Assembly (NCBI RefSeq): GCF_006442795.2
Contig: NZ_CP083956.1
Span: forward strand, 2,581,501 to 2,645,500
Reading direction: 5' to 3'
Source of the DNA: Mesorhizobium sp. B1-1-8
Lineage (GTDB): Bacteria; Pseudomonadota; Alphaproteobacteria; Rhizobiales; Rhizobiaceae
Length of the DNA: 64,000 nucleotides
Within the stretch, counting starts at the first letter, position 1. Each line of letters opens with the position of its first letter. A program made the translations under genes and the position numbers. The notes beneath the pieces are model-generated. The model did no database searches. It saw only the letters and a list, made by a program, of their open reading frames with translations, and was not told the DNA's origin. Below are positions 25,009 through 34,142 of this stretch, piece after piece.

Positions 25009-25941
25009 TCAGCACTTCAGCACGCGGTCGGTCCAGGCGGCGAAATCATCCATGACGACGTCGCGATTGATCTCGTTCAGACTTTCGTGGCGGGTGTCGG
25101 CGTAAACTTTTGAAACCAGATTCGAAAAGCCCATCATGTGCATGCGCCCGGCCAGGTGGTTGACGGCTTTGCCGTAATCCGACGCGGGATCCTTCTCGCC
25201 ACCGACAAGATTGACGAAGAGTTCGCGGCGCACATCGGCAAAGCTGCTGTTCTTGCCGCCGTAAAGCGCCATTTTGACCACGTCGCGCCACATCGACACC
25301 GAGGCGTCCCAGCCGCAGAGCGGGTCGGCGATGTATTTGTCGACCTCGGCCGGGTCGCGCGACAGCCAGTCGAACAAGGTCCGGTGATCGGGCACCGCCT
25401 TGCCCCAGGCCTGGAAGGTCAGCTTCGGCAAAAGCCGAGAAGGGACGTCGGAGCCCAGCCGCATCCGTTCCCAGCCGAGAATGCCCAATGCCAGCTGCCC
25501 GAGCAGGCCTTGCGAGAAATTGCCGTTCCAGATCGCGGCGGCATGGACACGACCGGAATGGCGCAGGACAAAGTTCAGCGCGATCGAGGCACCGAGCGAA
25601 TGGCCGAAGACGATGACCGGCAATCCCGGATGCTCGGACGCGATCAGGTCATGGACCGCGCCGACATCGGCGATCACCTTGGCGATGCCATCAGTATCGG
25701 CGAATTTACCGAGCGGCGCGTCGGGTGCCTTCGTCGCGCCATGGCCTCGATGGTCATGCGCATAAACGTGGAAGCCACGGCCCCCGAGGAAATCGGCAAA
25801 GCGGGCATAGCGCGCCGCATGCTCGGCCAGCCCATGGTTGATCTGGACCACGGCGCGCGGGTTTGCCCCCGCCTGTTTCACATTAAGGTTGAGGTCGGCC
25901 CCTGTCGGTGAGGCCAGCCTGATCTGCTTGTCGAATGGCAT
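25009..25941 (-). CDS. Alpha/beta hydrolase, lysophospholipase/monoacylglycerol lipase-like
   Basis: A protein of 310 residues of the Hydrolase_4 group. The triad is clear: Ser in FGHSLGAS near 115, Asp in GGEKDPASDYG near 249, and His in DTRHESLNE near 280. QINHGLAEHAARYARFAD and YAHDHRGHG near 34-65 are the usual oxyanion and core motifs of monoglyceride lipase-like enzymes. Start at 25941 with GGAGG upstream. It is not obviously linked to the neighbouring CoA-transferase operon, from which about 80 bases separate it. Confidence 0.87.
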   Translation of the reverse strand: MPFDKQIRLASPTGADLNLNVKQAGANPRAVVQINHGLAEHAARYARFADFLGGRGFHVYAHDHRGHGATKAPDAPLGKFADTDGIAKVIADVGAVHDLIASEHPGLPVIVFGHSLGASIALNFVLRHSGRVHAAAIWNGNFSQGLLGQLALGILGWERMRLGSDVPSRLLPKLTFQAWGKAVPDHRTLFDWLSRDPAEVDKYIADPLCGWDASVSMWRDVVKMALYGGKNSSFADVRRELFVNLVGGEKDPASDYGKAVNHLAGRMHMMGFSNLVSKVYADTRHESLNEINRDVVMDDFAAWTDRVLKC

Positions 25942-26039
25942 GTCTCGCTCCCTCCGCGACTGTTGGGGGAGCGGCTGATCGGCGTCAAGGGCAGAGCCGT
26001 TCGATCAGCGCAGCCTGGAAGCGTTCAGCGGGAGATTGT

Positions 26040-26060
26040 TTTTTTCGCCCGGCGAAAAAA
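26040..26060. repeat. Near-perfect palindrome with A/T tracts
   Basis: TTTTTTCGCC and GGCGAAAAAA are perfect 10-base arms around a single C. A one-base centre cannot form a normal RNA hairpin loop, so it is more like a protein-binding site (or a terminator with a few unpaired bases). It lies between the divergent hydrolase and RNase T2 genes, 82 bases before the latter. Confidence 0.5.
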
Positions 26061-26141
26061 GATCGCAATTCTGACACGCCGACTGTTCTAGTGTGACAAT
26101 CCAATACTGATTTGTTGCAATCAACTGCCGGGAGAGCGGGA

Positions 26142-27155
26142 ATGCGGGTTTGGGCACTGTGGGGTTCGGTTTTTCTGTGCGCCGCCGGCGTCAACGCGGC
26201 GCATGCCGACGTCAAAATGAGCGGCACCTTCGTGGCCGACAGCGCCTGTCCGGCGACGCAGGCCATCAAGAGCGGCAAGAACCCCGGCAATGTCTCGACC
26301 GAGGCCGGGCAGAGCTATCAGCTTCTGGCCGGCAACAAGGACCAGCCAAGCCATTATCTCATCCAGGTGCCGGGCGCCGATCCGGAACGGCGCTGGGTGA
26401 AGATCGGCTGCGGCCATGTCAGCGGCGGCAGTGCGTCAACCACGACGGCGCCCTCCGACCAGACCACTAGGCCGTCGCAACAGGTCTCGGGCAAGCCGGA
26501 ATATGTCTTCGCGCTGAGCTGGCAGCCGGCCTTCTGCGAAACCAAGGCCAGCAAGCCCGAATGCAAGGCGCAGAGCCCCGGCGAGTTCGATGCCTCGCAC
26601 TTCACGCTTCATGGGCTGTGGCCGCAGCCGAACGGCAATTTCTATTGCCAGGTGTCGGGAAGCGACAAGGCCAATGATAATCCATCCCACTGGGGCGACC
26701 TGCCGCCGGTCAATCTCGACGCGAACACGCGCGCCGAGCTTGAACAGGTGATGCCGGGCACGGCTTCCAAGCTCGAACGCCACGAGTGGATCAAGCACGG
26801 CACCTGCTACGGCAAGAACCAGCAGGATTATTTCTCCGATGCGCTCAATCTGATGCGGGCGGTGAACGCTTCGCCGGTGCGCGATCTCTTCAACAAGAAT
26901 GTCGGCAAGCAGCTGACGTCGGACCAGATCCGCAGCGCCTTCGACCAGGCTTTCGGCGCCGGCGCCGGCGAGCGCGTGCGCGTGTCCTGCCTGGTCGATC
27001 CGTCGAGCGGCAGGCGGCTGATCGGCGAACTGACGCTCGGCCTCTCGGGCCCGATCGCTGCGGATAGCAAGCTCAGCGATCTGCTCATGGCCTCGGCGCC
27101 GACAAGCAAGGCCGGCTGCCCGAAGGGCACGGTCGACCCGATCGGGTTCCAGTAG
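26142..27155 (+). CDS. Ribonuclease T2 family protein, secreted
   Basis: A protein of 337 residues with a signal peptide (MRVWALWGSVFLCAAGVNAAHA). The RNase T2 domain covers about residues 130-320 and has both catalytic signatures, HGLWPQ near 164 and HEWIKHGTC near 218, with three catalytic His and one Glu visible. Residues about 24-105 form a separate module (MSGTFVADSACPATQAIKSG) found at the N-terminus of some proteobacterial T2 enzymes, whose role I do not know, followed by a Ser/Thr-rich linker. It would cleave RNA in the periplasm or outside the cell for nutrient recovery. Start at 26142 with GGAGAGCGGGA ahead. Confidence 0.9.
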   Translation: MRVWALWGSVFLCAAGVNAAHADVKMSGTFVADSACPATQAIKSGKNPGNVSTEAGQSYQLLAGNKDQPSHYLIQVPGADPERRWVKIGCGHVSGGSASTTTAPSDQTTRPSQQVSGKPEYVFALSWQPAFCETKASKPECKAQSPGEFDASHFTLHGLWPQPNGNFYCQVSGSDKANDNPSHWGDLPPVNLDANTRAELEQVMPGTASKLERHEWIKHGTCYGKNQQDYFSDALNLMRAVNASPVRDLFNKNVGKQLTSDQIRSAFDQAFGAGAGERVRVSCLVDPSSGRRLIGELTLGLSGPIAADSKLSDLLMASAPTSKAGCPKGTVDPIGFQ

Positions 27156-27347
27156 AAGAGCCGGGCCACCGGCACGTCCAGTGCGCAGACGGCGCGGATT
27201 TCGGCGTTGTCTGCGGGAACTTGCGAGCTTGCGCAAGCCGCGGGATTGACCGCGGCATGGCGAAAGCGATTGCCGTTGGCCGCTGCATCGCCTACATAGC
27301 GCGCAATCTCCATCCAACCGACACTTCAGTTTTCAGGGAAAGCGCGC

Positions 27348-28997
27348 GTGGCTCGCCAGTTCATCTATCACATGTCCGGCCTGTCGAAGGCCTATGGCAC
27401 CAAGAAGGTGCTCGATAACGTTCATCTGTCCTTCTATCCGGACGCCAAGATCGGCATTCTCGGCCCCAACGGCTCGGGCAAGTCGACCATCCTGCGCATC
27501 ATGGCCGGGCTCGACAAGGAGTATCAGGGCGAGGCGTGGCTGGCCGAAGGCGCGACCGTCGGCTACCTCGCGCAGGAGCCGCAGCTCGACCCCAACAAGA
27601 CCGTGATGGAAAACGTCATGGAGGGCGTCGCCAGGAAGACCGCCATCATCGAGCGCTACAACGAGCTGATGATGAACTATTCCGACGAGACGGCCGACGA
27701 GTCGGCCAAGCTCCAGGACGAGATGGACAGGCTGAACCTGTGGGACCTCGAGCAGCAGGTCGAGATGGCGATGGATGCGCTGCAGTGCCCGCCGGGCGAT
27801 TCCGAAGTGACCAACCTGTCGGGCGGCGAGCGCCGCCGCGTCGCGCTTTGCCAGCTTCTACTGCGCCAGCCGGATCTGCTGCTGCTCGACGAGCCGACCA
27901 ACCATCTCGACGCCGAGACGACGGCGTGGCTGGAAAAGCATCTGCGCGACTATCCGGGCTCGGTGCTGATCATCACCCACGATCGTTACTTCCTTGACAA
28001 TGTCACCGGCTGGATTCTCGAGCTCGACCGCGGCCGCGGCATCCCCTACGAGGGTAACTATACCAAGTATCTCGACGCCAAGGCCAAGCGCCTGATCCAG
28101 GAAGGCCGCGAGGACGACGCCCGCCAGAAGTCGATCTGGCGCGAACGCGAGTGGATCCAGTCCTCGCCGAAGGCGCGCCAGACCAAGTCCAAGGCGCGCA
28201 TCAAGGCCTATGAAGAGCTGGTCGAGCAGTCGCAGAACCGCAAGCCGACCGACACGCAGATCGTCATCCCGGCGAGCGAGCGGCTCGGCAATGTCGTCAT
28301 CGAGGTCGAAGGCCTCAACAAGGGTTTTGGCGACGAGCTTCTGATCGAAGATCTGTCCTTCAAGCTGCCGCCGGGCGGCATCGTCGGCGTCATCGGCCCG
28401 AACGGCGCCGGCAAGACGACGCTGTTCAAGATGTTCACCGGCCAGGAGAAGCCGGATGCCGGCTCGATTCGCATCGGCGAGACGGCGAAGCTCGGCTATG
28501 TCGACCAGAGCCGCGACGCGCTCGACCCGAACAAGACGGTATGGGAAGAGATTTCGGGCGGCGCCGAGGTCATCAAGCTCGGCAAGCACGAGGTCAACAG
28601 CCGCGCCTATTGCTCGTCCTTCAACTTCCGCGGCGGCGACCAGCAGCAGAAGGTCGGCAACCTTTCGGGCGGCCAGCGCAACCGCGTGCATCTTGCCAAG
28701 ATGCTGAAGGGCGGCGGCAATGTGCTGCTGCTCGACGAACCGACCAACGACCTCGACACCGAAACGCTGAGCGCGCTGGAAGACGCGCTGGAAGCCTATG
28801 CCGGCTGCGCGGTCATCATCAGCCACGATCGCATGTTCCTCGACCGCATGGCGACCCACATGCTCGCCTTCGAGGGCGATGCGCATGTCGAATGGTTCGA
28901 GGGCAATTTCGAGGAATACGAGAAGGACAAGCTGCGCCGCCTGGGCGCCGAAGCGGCGGCCCCGCACCGCATGACGCACAAGCGGCTGACGAGGTAG
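27348..28997 (+). CDS. ettA: Energy-dependent translational throttle protein EttA
   Basis: A protein of 549 residues, an ABC-F ATPase with two nucleotide-binding domains. Walker A motifs are GPNGSGKST near 39 and GPNGAGKTT near 355, signatures LSGGERRR near 160 and LSGGQRNR near 443, and Walker B LLLLDEPTNHLD and VLLLDEPTNDLD. The inter-domain arm and the P-site tRNA-interacting region around residues 240-300 are present, as in EttA, which binds the ribosomal E site and gates the first peptide bond according to the ATP level. Starts with GTG at 27348. The 192 bases upstream show nothing further. Confidence 0.93.
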   Translation: MARQFIYHMSGLSKAYGTKKVLDNVHLSFYPDAKIGILGPNGSGKSTILRIMAGLDKEYQGEAWLAEGATVGYLAQEPQLDPNKTVMENVMEGVARKTAIIERYNELMMNYSDETADESAKLQDEMDRLNLWDLEQQVEMAMDALQCPPGDSEVTNLSGGERRRVALCQLLLRQPDLLLLDEPTNHLDAETTAWLEKHLRDYPGSVLIITHDRYFLDNVTGWILELDRGRGIPYEGNYTKYLDAKAKRLIQEGREDDARQKSIWREREWIQSSPKARQTKSKARIKAYEELVEQSQNRKPTDTQIVIPASERLGNVVIEVEGLNKGFGDELLIEDLSFKLPPGGIVGVIGPNGAGKTTLFKMFTGQEKPDAGSIRIGETAKLGYVDQSRDALDPNKTVWEEISGGAEVIKLGKHEVNSRAYCSSFNFRGGDQQQKVGNLSGGQRNRVHLAKMLKGGGNVLLLDEPTNDLDTETLSALEDALEAYAGCAVIISHDRMFLDRMATHMLAFEGDAHVEWFEGNFEEYEKDKLRRLGAEAAAPHRMTHKRLTR

Positions 28998-29056
28998 GCT
29001 TCAATCCGTTGCGAGCATCCCCGGTTTGACCTAAATTGGTCTAATGGAGCTTCCAT

Positions 29057-29305
29057 ATGATCACAGTAAAACTGCCTGAGAAAGCCGAGAAGCTGCTGAC
29101 CGCCATGGCCAAGGCCAGCGGTCGTTCGACAGATCAGGTCGCGACAGAAGCCATTCTCGAGGCGATCGAGGATTGGCAGGACGCCAAGATCGCTGACGAG
29201 CGTCTGGGGAATGACGACGGCATTCGCATTCCGCTGGAGGACGTGATGCGGAAGCTTGAGCTTCGTGAAGCCGAGGAACGTCGCAAGAAGCCCGCCGCTG
29301 AATGA
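29057..29305 (+). CDS. RelB-like antitoxin
   Basis: A protein of 82 residues. The first 45 form a ribbon-helix-helix DNA-binding domain (MITVKLPEKAEKLLTAMAK, then RSTDQVATEAILEAIEDW); the rest is charged and would wrap the toxin. The toxin frame begins inside its stop codon. GACC-TAAATT-GGTC (29028-29041) sits just upstream and could be the operator for self-repression. The antitoxin is intact although its toxin is frameshifted. Confidence 0.83.
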   Translation: MITVKLPEKAEKLLTAMAKASGRSTDQVATEAILEAIEDWQDAKIADERLGNDDGIRIPLEDVMRKLELREAEERRKKPAAE

Positions 29306-29567
29306 ACTGGCGTGTCGAGTTCACGCCAGGAGCCGTGAAAGACATCGAACGGTTGTCCACAAAAGATCGGCGCCACATTCTTGAATTCCTGCACCAGAGG
29401 GTATCGTCCCATCCCAACCCAAAACCCTTGCCAAGCGGCTCACCGCGACCAAGGCAGAGGCTTGGCGTTTTCGCGTCGGCGACTACAGGATCATCGCTCA
29501 ATTCCAGGATAGCCGTCTGGTTGTTCTGATTGTGGAAGTTGGCAACCGTCGCGAGGTCTATCGATGA
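29302..29567 (+). pseudogene. RelE/ParE-superfamily toxin, frameshifted
   Basis: Starting at 29302 the frame gives MNWRVEFTPGAVKDIERLS, a typical RelE opening. From about 29421 the family sequence continues in another frame (KRLTATKAEAWRFRVGDYR, then ending [10 protein letters not shown] with a stop at 29565-29567). One base appears to be missing near 29419-29424, in CCCAAAACCC. The uncorrected frame stops at 29529 after unrelated residues. Because the run is short and slippery, a sequencing error or slippage is possible. The corrected protein would be about 88 residues, and its stop overlaps the tam start. Confidence 0.8.
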
Positions 29568-30355
29568 GCATCACAGCCACCAGGACGAAACCTGACTGGT
29601 CCGCCGCCCAATATCTGAAGTTCGAGGACGAGCGCACGCGGCCGGCGCGGGACCTGGTGGCGCAGGTGCCGGTGGATTTCCCGCGCCGCGTCGTCGACAT
29701 CGGCTGCGGGCCCGGCAATTCGACCGAGCTTCTGGTCGAGCGCTGGCCGGATGCCGAGGTCAGCGGCTTCGACACCTCGCCCGACATGATCGAGAAGGCG
29801 AGGGCGCGGCTGCCGGGTGTCACCTTCGCGTTGGCCGATGCCGCCAGATGGCAGCCTGAGCAGCCGGTCGACGTCATCTTCGCCAACGCCGTCTTCCAGT
29901 GGCTGCCTGAGCATCCGACGGTATTCCAGCGCCTGATGGGATTGCTGGCGCCCGGCGGCGCGCTCGCCGTCCAGATGCCGGACAATCTCGGCGAGCCCTC
30001 GCATCAGATGATGCGGGATACGGCGGCCGAGATGCCGTTCTCGGCGAAGCTCGACGGTGCGGCGCGCGGGCCATTGCCGCCGGTGTCCTTCTACTACGAC
30101 CTTTTATCGCCGCTCGCCGACCGGCTCGATATCTGGCACACGATCTACAACCATCCGCTCGCCGATGCCGAAGCGATCGTCGAATGGGTCAAGGCGACCG
30201 GGTTGAAGCCGTTCCTCGATCCACTCGATGCGGATGAGAAAAAGCTGTTCCTGGAGCATTATACGGCAAGGATCGCACAGGCCTATCCGAAGACGGCGAA
30301 CGGCAAGGTGCTGCTGCGCTTCCCGCGTATTTTCATCATCGCCAAGCGGGCTTAA
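29564..30355 (+). CDS. tam: Trans-aconitate 2-methyltransferase
   Basis: A protein of 263 residues, a SAM-dependent methyltransferase of the Tam group: [20 protein letters not shown] near 12, SAM motif [16 protein letters not shown] near 44, [11 protein letters not shown] near 70, and [10 protein letters not shown] near 109. Tam methylates trans-aconitate, a by-product that inhibits aconitase. Length and motifs fit the E. coli enzyme well. The ATG overlaps the last codons of the broken toxin gene. A 17-base-stem hairpin that includes its stop codon ends the transcript. Confidence 0.9.
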   Translation: MSITATRTKPDWSAAQYLKFEDERTRPARDLVAQVPVDFPRRVVDIGCGPGNSTELLVERWPDAEVSGFDTSPDMIEKARARLPGVTFALADAARWQPEQPVDVIFANAVFQWLPEHPTVFQRLMGLLAPGGALAVQMPDNLGEPSHQMMRDTAAEMPFSAKLDGAARGPLPPVSFYYDLLSPLADRLDIWHTIYNHPLADAEAIVEWVKATGLKPFLDPLDADEKKLFLEHYTARIAQAYPKTANGKVLLRFPRIFIIAKRA

Positions 30356-30395
30356 AGCATGTCGCGTGAAAAAGGGTTCACGTGACATGCTTTAA
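30352..30395 (+). terminator. Hairpin over the tam stop codon
   Basis: TTAAAGCATGTC-G-CGTGAA and TTCACG-T-GACATGCTTTAA pair over 18 of 19 positions around a six-base loop. The tam stop codon TAA is inside the left arm. No T-run follows, so it acts as a hairpin-type terminator or 3' stabiliser. It is also the first half of a Mesorhizobium-like repeat whose second half is at 30409. Confidence 0.6.
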
Positions 30396-30408
30396 ATCTT
30401 TGATCTTC

Positions 30409-30455
30409 AGCATGTCTTTGTCCCGAAACCGCTGCACACTTTCGGGAGACATGCT
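30409..30455. repeat. REP-type palindrome
   Basis: AGCATGTCT and AGACATGCT arms enclose an inner CCCGAAA/TTTCGGG hairpin with the core GAAACCGCTGCACACTTTC. The same inverted core is at 43293-43339 and, on the other strand, at 10989-11007. The 249 bases between tam and the KAS III gene hold this repeat and no gene. Confidence 0.75.
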
Positions 30456-30604
30456 TTGGCCCGCCGGAACGATACCTGGCGATGCCAGGCTTGGGGCGCC
30501 GCAGTGCCCGCGGCGGTTGTCGATTTAAGCTGGCATAAACCGGCCAAATGCGACATGGGTAGCGCGGGTTCGCTTCGGGCTCCGTGCCCCCGGATGGATT
30601 GGAC

Positions 30605-31726
30605 ATGCATCGCGTCATCATCAGCGGCATCGGCGCCGAAATCCCTGAACCCGTCATCACCAATGAAGAGCTGGTCGAGAGCTTCAACAGCTGGGTCGAC
30701 ACCGAAAATGCGCGGCGCGCCGGGACCGACAAAGAGTTGCTGCAGAAATCCGACAGCGCCTTCATCGTCCATGCCTCGGGCGTAAAGACGCGCCACGTCA
30801 TCGAGCGCGAAGGCATCCTCGACCCGACCCGAATGGCGCCGCGCATTCCAGCGCGGCCGGACGATGCGCTGTCGCTGGAGGCGGAGTTCGGCATTGCTTC
30901 GGCCAGAAAGGCGATTGCCCACGCCGGCGTGGAAGCGTCGGATATCGACCTGGTGATATGCTCGGCCTCGCATCACCAGCGGCCCTATCCGGCGATTGCC
31001 ATCGAGATGCAGGAGGCGCTCGGCACAAAGGGCGCCGGCTTCGACATGGGGCTTGGCTGCTCTTCCGCCGCGGCCGCCCTGCATGTCGCGGTCAATCTGG
31101 TGCGCGCGGGCGCGCACAAGCGCATTCTGGTCTCGACGCCCGAGATCATCACCGGCCATCTCAATTTCCGCGACCGGCAGACGCATTTCATCTTCGGCGA
31201 TGCTTCGGTGGCCATGGTCGTCGAGGGGCTGGCGCAAGGCGAGAAGCGGCCGGGGCGCTTCGAGGTGCTCGACACGCGCGCCTGGACACAGATGTCGAAC
31301 AACATCCGCACCAATCTTGGCTATCACACCCGCACCGCCCAGGACGATCCCTATAGGATCGATCTGGTGGGCAACCTGATCAAGCAGGTCGGCAACAAGG
31401 TGTTCAAGGAAGTCACGGTCGCCGGGCACAAATTCATCGTCGAGTTCCTGGCCGAGCATGGGCTGACGCCGCAGGGCATCCGCCGCTTCTGGCTGCACCA
31501 GGCCAATGCGCGCATGAACGCGATGATCCTGAAACTGTCCTTCGGTCACGATGTCGACCACGACCGCGCGCCGATGGTGCTGGAACGCCTCGGCAACACC
31601 GCAGGCGCCGGCGCCATCGTGGCGCTGTCGGAGAACCACGCCGACATGAAGGCCGGCGATTTCGGCCTGCTCTGCGCCTTCGGCGCCGGCTATTCGATCG
31701 GCGGCGCCCTTTTGAAAATGCTTTAA
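30605..31726 (+). CDS. Beta-ketoacyl-ACP synthase III-like protein
   Basis: A protein of 373 residues, larger than housekeeping FabH (about 320). The Cys-His-Asn triad is complete: Cys152 in GLGCSSAAAALH, His298 in WLHQANARMN and Asn331 in GNTAGAGAIVA. The extra length is mainly in residues 25-95, around the acyl pocket. It should condense an acyl-CoA with malonyl-ACP, but no acyl carrier or other fatty acid gene is next to it, so it may make a special acyl group or signal. Start at 30605; an in-frame GTG at 30584 is less likely. Confidence 0.85.
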   Translation: MHRVIISGIGAEIPEPVITNEELVESFNSWVDTENARRAGTDKELLQKSDSAFIVHASGVKTRHVIEREGILDPTRMAPRIPARPDDALSLEAEFGIASARKAIAHAGVEASDIDLVICSASHHQRPYPAIAIEMQEALGTKGAGFDMGLGCSSAAAALHVAVNLVRAGAHKRILVSTPEIITGHLNFRDRQTHFIFGDASVAMVVEGLAQGEKRPGRFEVLDTRAWTQMSNNIRTNLGYHTRTAQDDPYRIDLVGNLIKQVGNKVFKEVTVAGHKFIVEFLAEHGLTPQGIRRFWLHQANARMNAMILKLSFGHDVDHDRAPMVLERLGNTAGAGAIVALSENHADMKAGDFGLLCAFGAGYSIGGALLKML

Positions 31727-31737
31727 ATCGCCGCTAT

Positions 31738-32304
31738 TTACGCCGGTGCGAAGGGCACCAGCATCGGCACCCGCCTGGCATAGTCGTCGTAGGCGGTGCC
31801 CAACTCGCCGCGCAGGAAGTTCTCCTCGAGCTTCGCCTTGACGACGATGCCGATGAGCAGCAAGGCGGCGCCGGCGATGCCCCAGACCGTGCCCTTGGCA
31901 GCCATGGTAGCGAGGATTGACAGCAGCAGGCCGGTGTAGATCGGATGCCTGACCAAGCCGTAGGGTCCGGTATCGACCACACGGTGATCGGCCTTGGCGG
32001 TGATGGTGCCGGACCACAGCCGGCCGAGATGCAGGCGCGCCCACCAGGCGAAAGCGATGCCGACGGCGATCAGCGCGACGCAGATCCACGCCTCTGCAAG
32101 GGTCGGCATCCAGAGCCGAAGCCTGCCGACATAGCCATGCGCCGGAACGAATAGCAGAATCGTGCCGGCCAGCCACAAAATACGATAGCTGAATTCAGCT
32201 CGAACGCCGGCGCGCTTTTGCGCCGGATCGGACCAGAAGGCGGCTGCGGCCCAGGACACGACCCAGGCCAGCCACAATGCCGCAATTGCGGATGCGGGTT
32301 GCAT
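31738..32304 (-). CDS. Isoprenylcysteine carboxylmethyltransferase-like membrane protein
   Basis: A protein of 188 residues with about five membrane helices. The C-terminal motif VVDTGPYGLVRHPIYTGLLL near 120 and KLEENFLRGELGTAYDDYAR near 158 mark the ICMT/PEMT fold, in which RHP and E-E bind SAM. In bacteria without protein prenylation the substrate is usually unknown (small lipids or thiols). Start at 32304 with GGGAGGA ahead. It converges with the KAS III gene, 11 bases away. Confidence 0.83.
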   Translation of the reverse strand: MQPASAIAALWLAWVVSWAAAAFWSDPAQKRAGVRAEFSYRILWLAGTILLFVPAHGYVGRLRLWMPTLAEAWICVALIAVGIAFAWWARLHLGRLWSGTITAKADHRVVDTGPYGLVRHPIYTGLLLSILATMAAKGTVWGIAGAALLLIGIVVKAKLEENFLRGELGTAYDDYARRVPMLVPFAPA

Positions 32305-32476
32305 GATCGAACGTCCTCCCGAGTTATGGTTCAGGTTTGCCGCACGGCGGCAATGCCGCATAGCGGAAAGCGCCGGCGTTTCCGGTAAGAAAGTCGTGAT
32401 CGGCCATCAGGTCGCCTGATCGGACCATCAGCGCTTTCGACTGGACCGCGCGAGGGAGGGTCTCTAGACCAGCGAT

Positions 32477-33112
32477 ATGCAGGATACGAAAACAAATCCG
32501 GACCTCTTCCCGGCGACCGAGGCTCCGACCGATATCGTCCCCGCGCGCAAAATCACCGCAAAAGCGGCGGCGCTGTATGCGGCGCCGTTCGATCATTTCG
32601 AAACCAGGCCGGTTGAGGAATTGCGGCTCGGCTTCGACGGCATCGAGGGCGACTTTCATGCCGGCGCGACGCGGCGCTCCGGTGGGCGCGAGCCCTGGTA
32701 TCCGCGCGGCACCGAAATGCGCAACGAACGGCAATTGTCATTGGTGGCGGCCGACGAGCTCGCCATCGTCGCCGAGCGCATGGGACTCAAGCAGATCAAG
32801 CCGGAATGGATCGGCGCCAACCTGCTGATCGAGGGCGTGCCGCAGCTTTCCATGCTGCCGGCCGGCTCGCTTTTGTTCTTCAAGGGCGGCGTGACCATCA
32901 AGGTCGACGCGCAGAACGGGCCTTGCCGCATCGCCGGCCGCTCCATCGCCGAGAATGCCGGCATGGCCGATCACGAGGCGGGAGCGCTGCTGTTCCCGAA
33001 GGCGGCGAAACGGCTGCGCGGCCTCGTCGCCTGGGTCGAGAAGCCGGGCACGATCAAGGCCGGTGAGGAGATTTCCGTGCGCGTGCCAGAGCAGTGGATC
33101 TATCGCGGATAA
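32477..33112 (+). CDS. MOSC domain protein
   Basis: A protein of 211 residues. The MOSC domain is at about residues 65-200 and the conserved cysteine is in VDAQNGPCRIAGRSI near 145. MOSC domains bind molybdenum cofactor or move sulfur. This short form without a beta-barrel N-terminal half resembles YiiM-like proteins, which detoxify N-hydroxylated compounds. It is divergent from the ICMT-like gene. Confidence 0.85.
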   Translation: MQDTKTNPDLFPATEAPTDIVPARKITAKAAALYAAPFDHFETRPVEELRLGFDGIEGDFHAGATRRSGGREPWYPRGTEMRNERQLSLVAADELAIVAERMGLKQIKPEWIGANLLIEGVPQLSMLPAGSLLFFKGGVTIKVDAQNGPCRIAGRSIAENAGMADHEAGALLFPKAAKRLRGLVAWVEKPGTIKAGEEISVRVPEQWIYRG

Positions 33113-33167
33113 TCAGCGCTATTGCAGAAGGCCGCGCCGCCGTTTTGCGACGCGGCCGGATCGTACC

Positions 33168-34010
33168 TCAAGCCGCCTTGCGGTTCTTGTTGGCGCCCTG
33201 CGCCTTGACCGAAACATCGTCCCACTTTTCCCAGGTGGCGATGCGGTTGGCGTATTCCTGTTTGATCATCGGCAGGCCGCCGTCGCCGAAAAAGACTCTC
33301 AGCGGCGGCTCGGCTGCGTCGACGATCGCCAACATCGCGGGGCCGGTCGCCTCTGGATCGCCGGCCACCGCGCGGCTGCGGCGCTCCGCCATGGCGGCGC
33401 GGGCCGGAGCATAGGCCTCGATCTGCTTCGACACCTTGGCCGACGGGCCGGCCCAGTCGGTGGAAAAGCCACCCGGTTCGACGAGGGTCACATGAATGCC
33501 GAACTCGGCGACCTCGAGGCTGAGCGACTGGCTGAACGCCTCCAGCGCCCATTTCGAGGCATGGTAGAGGCCGAGCGAGGCGAAGGCGTTGACGCCGCCG
33601 ATCGAGGAGATCTGGATGATGTGGCCCGAGTGCTGCGCCCGCATGATGGGCAAGGCGGCCTGGGTGACCCAGAGCGCGCCGAACACGTTGGTTTCGATCT
33701 GGTCGCGGGCTTCCCGCTCGCTGACTTCCTCGATGGCGCCGAAATGGCCGTAGCCGGCATTGTTGATGACGACGTCGAGCCGGCCAAAGCGCTTGTGCGC
33801 CTCGGCGATTGCGGCCTCGACGGCTTGCTTGTCGGTGACATCAAGTTTCAGAGCCGCGATCTTGTCGCCATATTTCTCGACGAGGTCGGCGAGGGTGCCG
33901 GCATCGCGAGCAGTGGCGGCGACGCGGTCGCCGCGGGCGAGCGCAGCCTCGGCCCAGACGCGGCCAAAGCCCTTCGACGATCCGGTGATGAACCAAACCT
34001 TATCTGTCAT
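33168..34010 (-). CDS. SDR family oxidoreductase
   Basis: A protein of 280 residues with ITGSSKGFGRVWAEAAL near 8, NNAGYG near 83, the Ser in ISSIGG near 135 and YHASK near 150, all in the classical order. The group resembles SDRs annotated as 17-beta-hydroxysteroid dehydrogenase-like, but the substrate is not predictable. Start at 34010; a longer frame to 34091 has no ribosome site. Convergent with the MOSC gene. Confidence 0.88.
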   Translation of the reverse strand: MTDKVWFITGSSKGFGRVWAEAALARGDRVAATARDAGTLADLVEKYGDKIAALKLDVTDKQAVEAAIAEAHKRFGRLDVVINNAGYGHFGAIEEVSEREARDQIETNVFGALWVTQAALPIMRAQHSGHIIQISSIGGVNAFASLGLYHASKWALEAFSQSLSLEVAEFGIHVTLVEPGGFSTDWAGPSAKVSKQIEAYAPARAAMAERRSRAVAGDPEATGPAMLAIVDAAEPPLRVFFGDGGLPMIKQEYANRIATWEKWDDVSVKAQGANKNRKAA

Positions 34011-34142
34011 GATCGGTGTTCCTTGCCCATGGGGGCGTGATTTTTGGGGATAAGCGGAGGTATCTCCGTTTCTGCCATATATGGCGAACACCGGGTTTTT
34101 CCAGCGGCGGCGCCGGAAATATTTGGACAGCGGCGATCGAGG

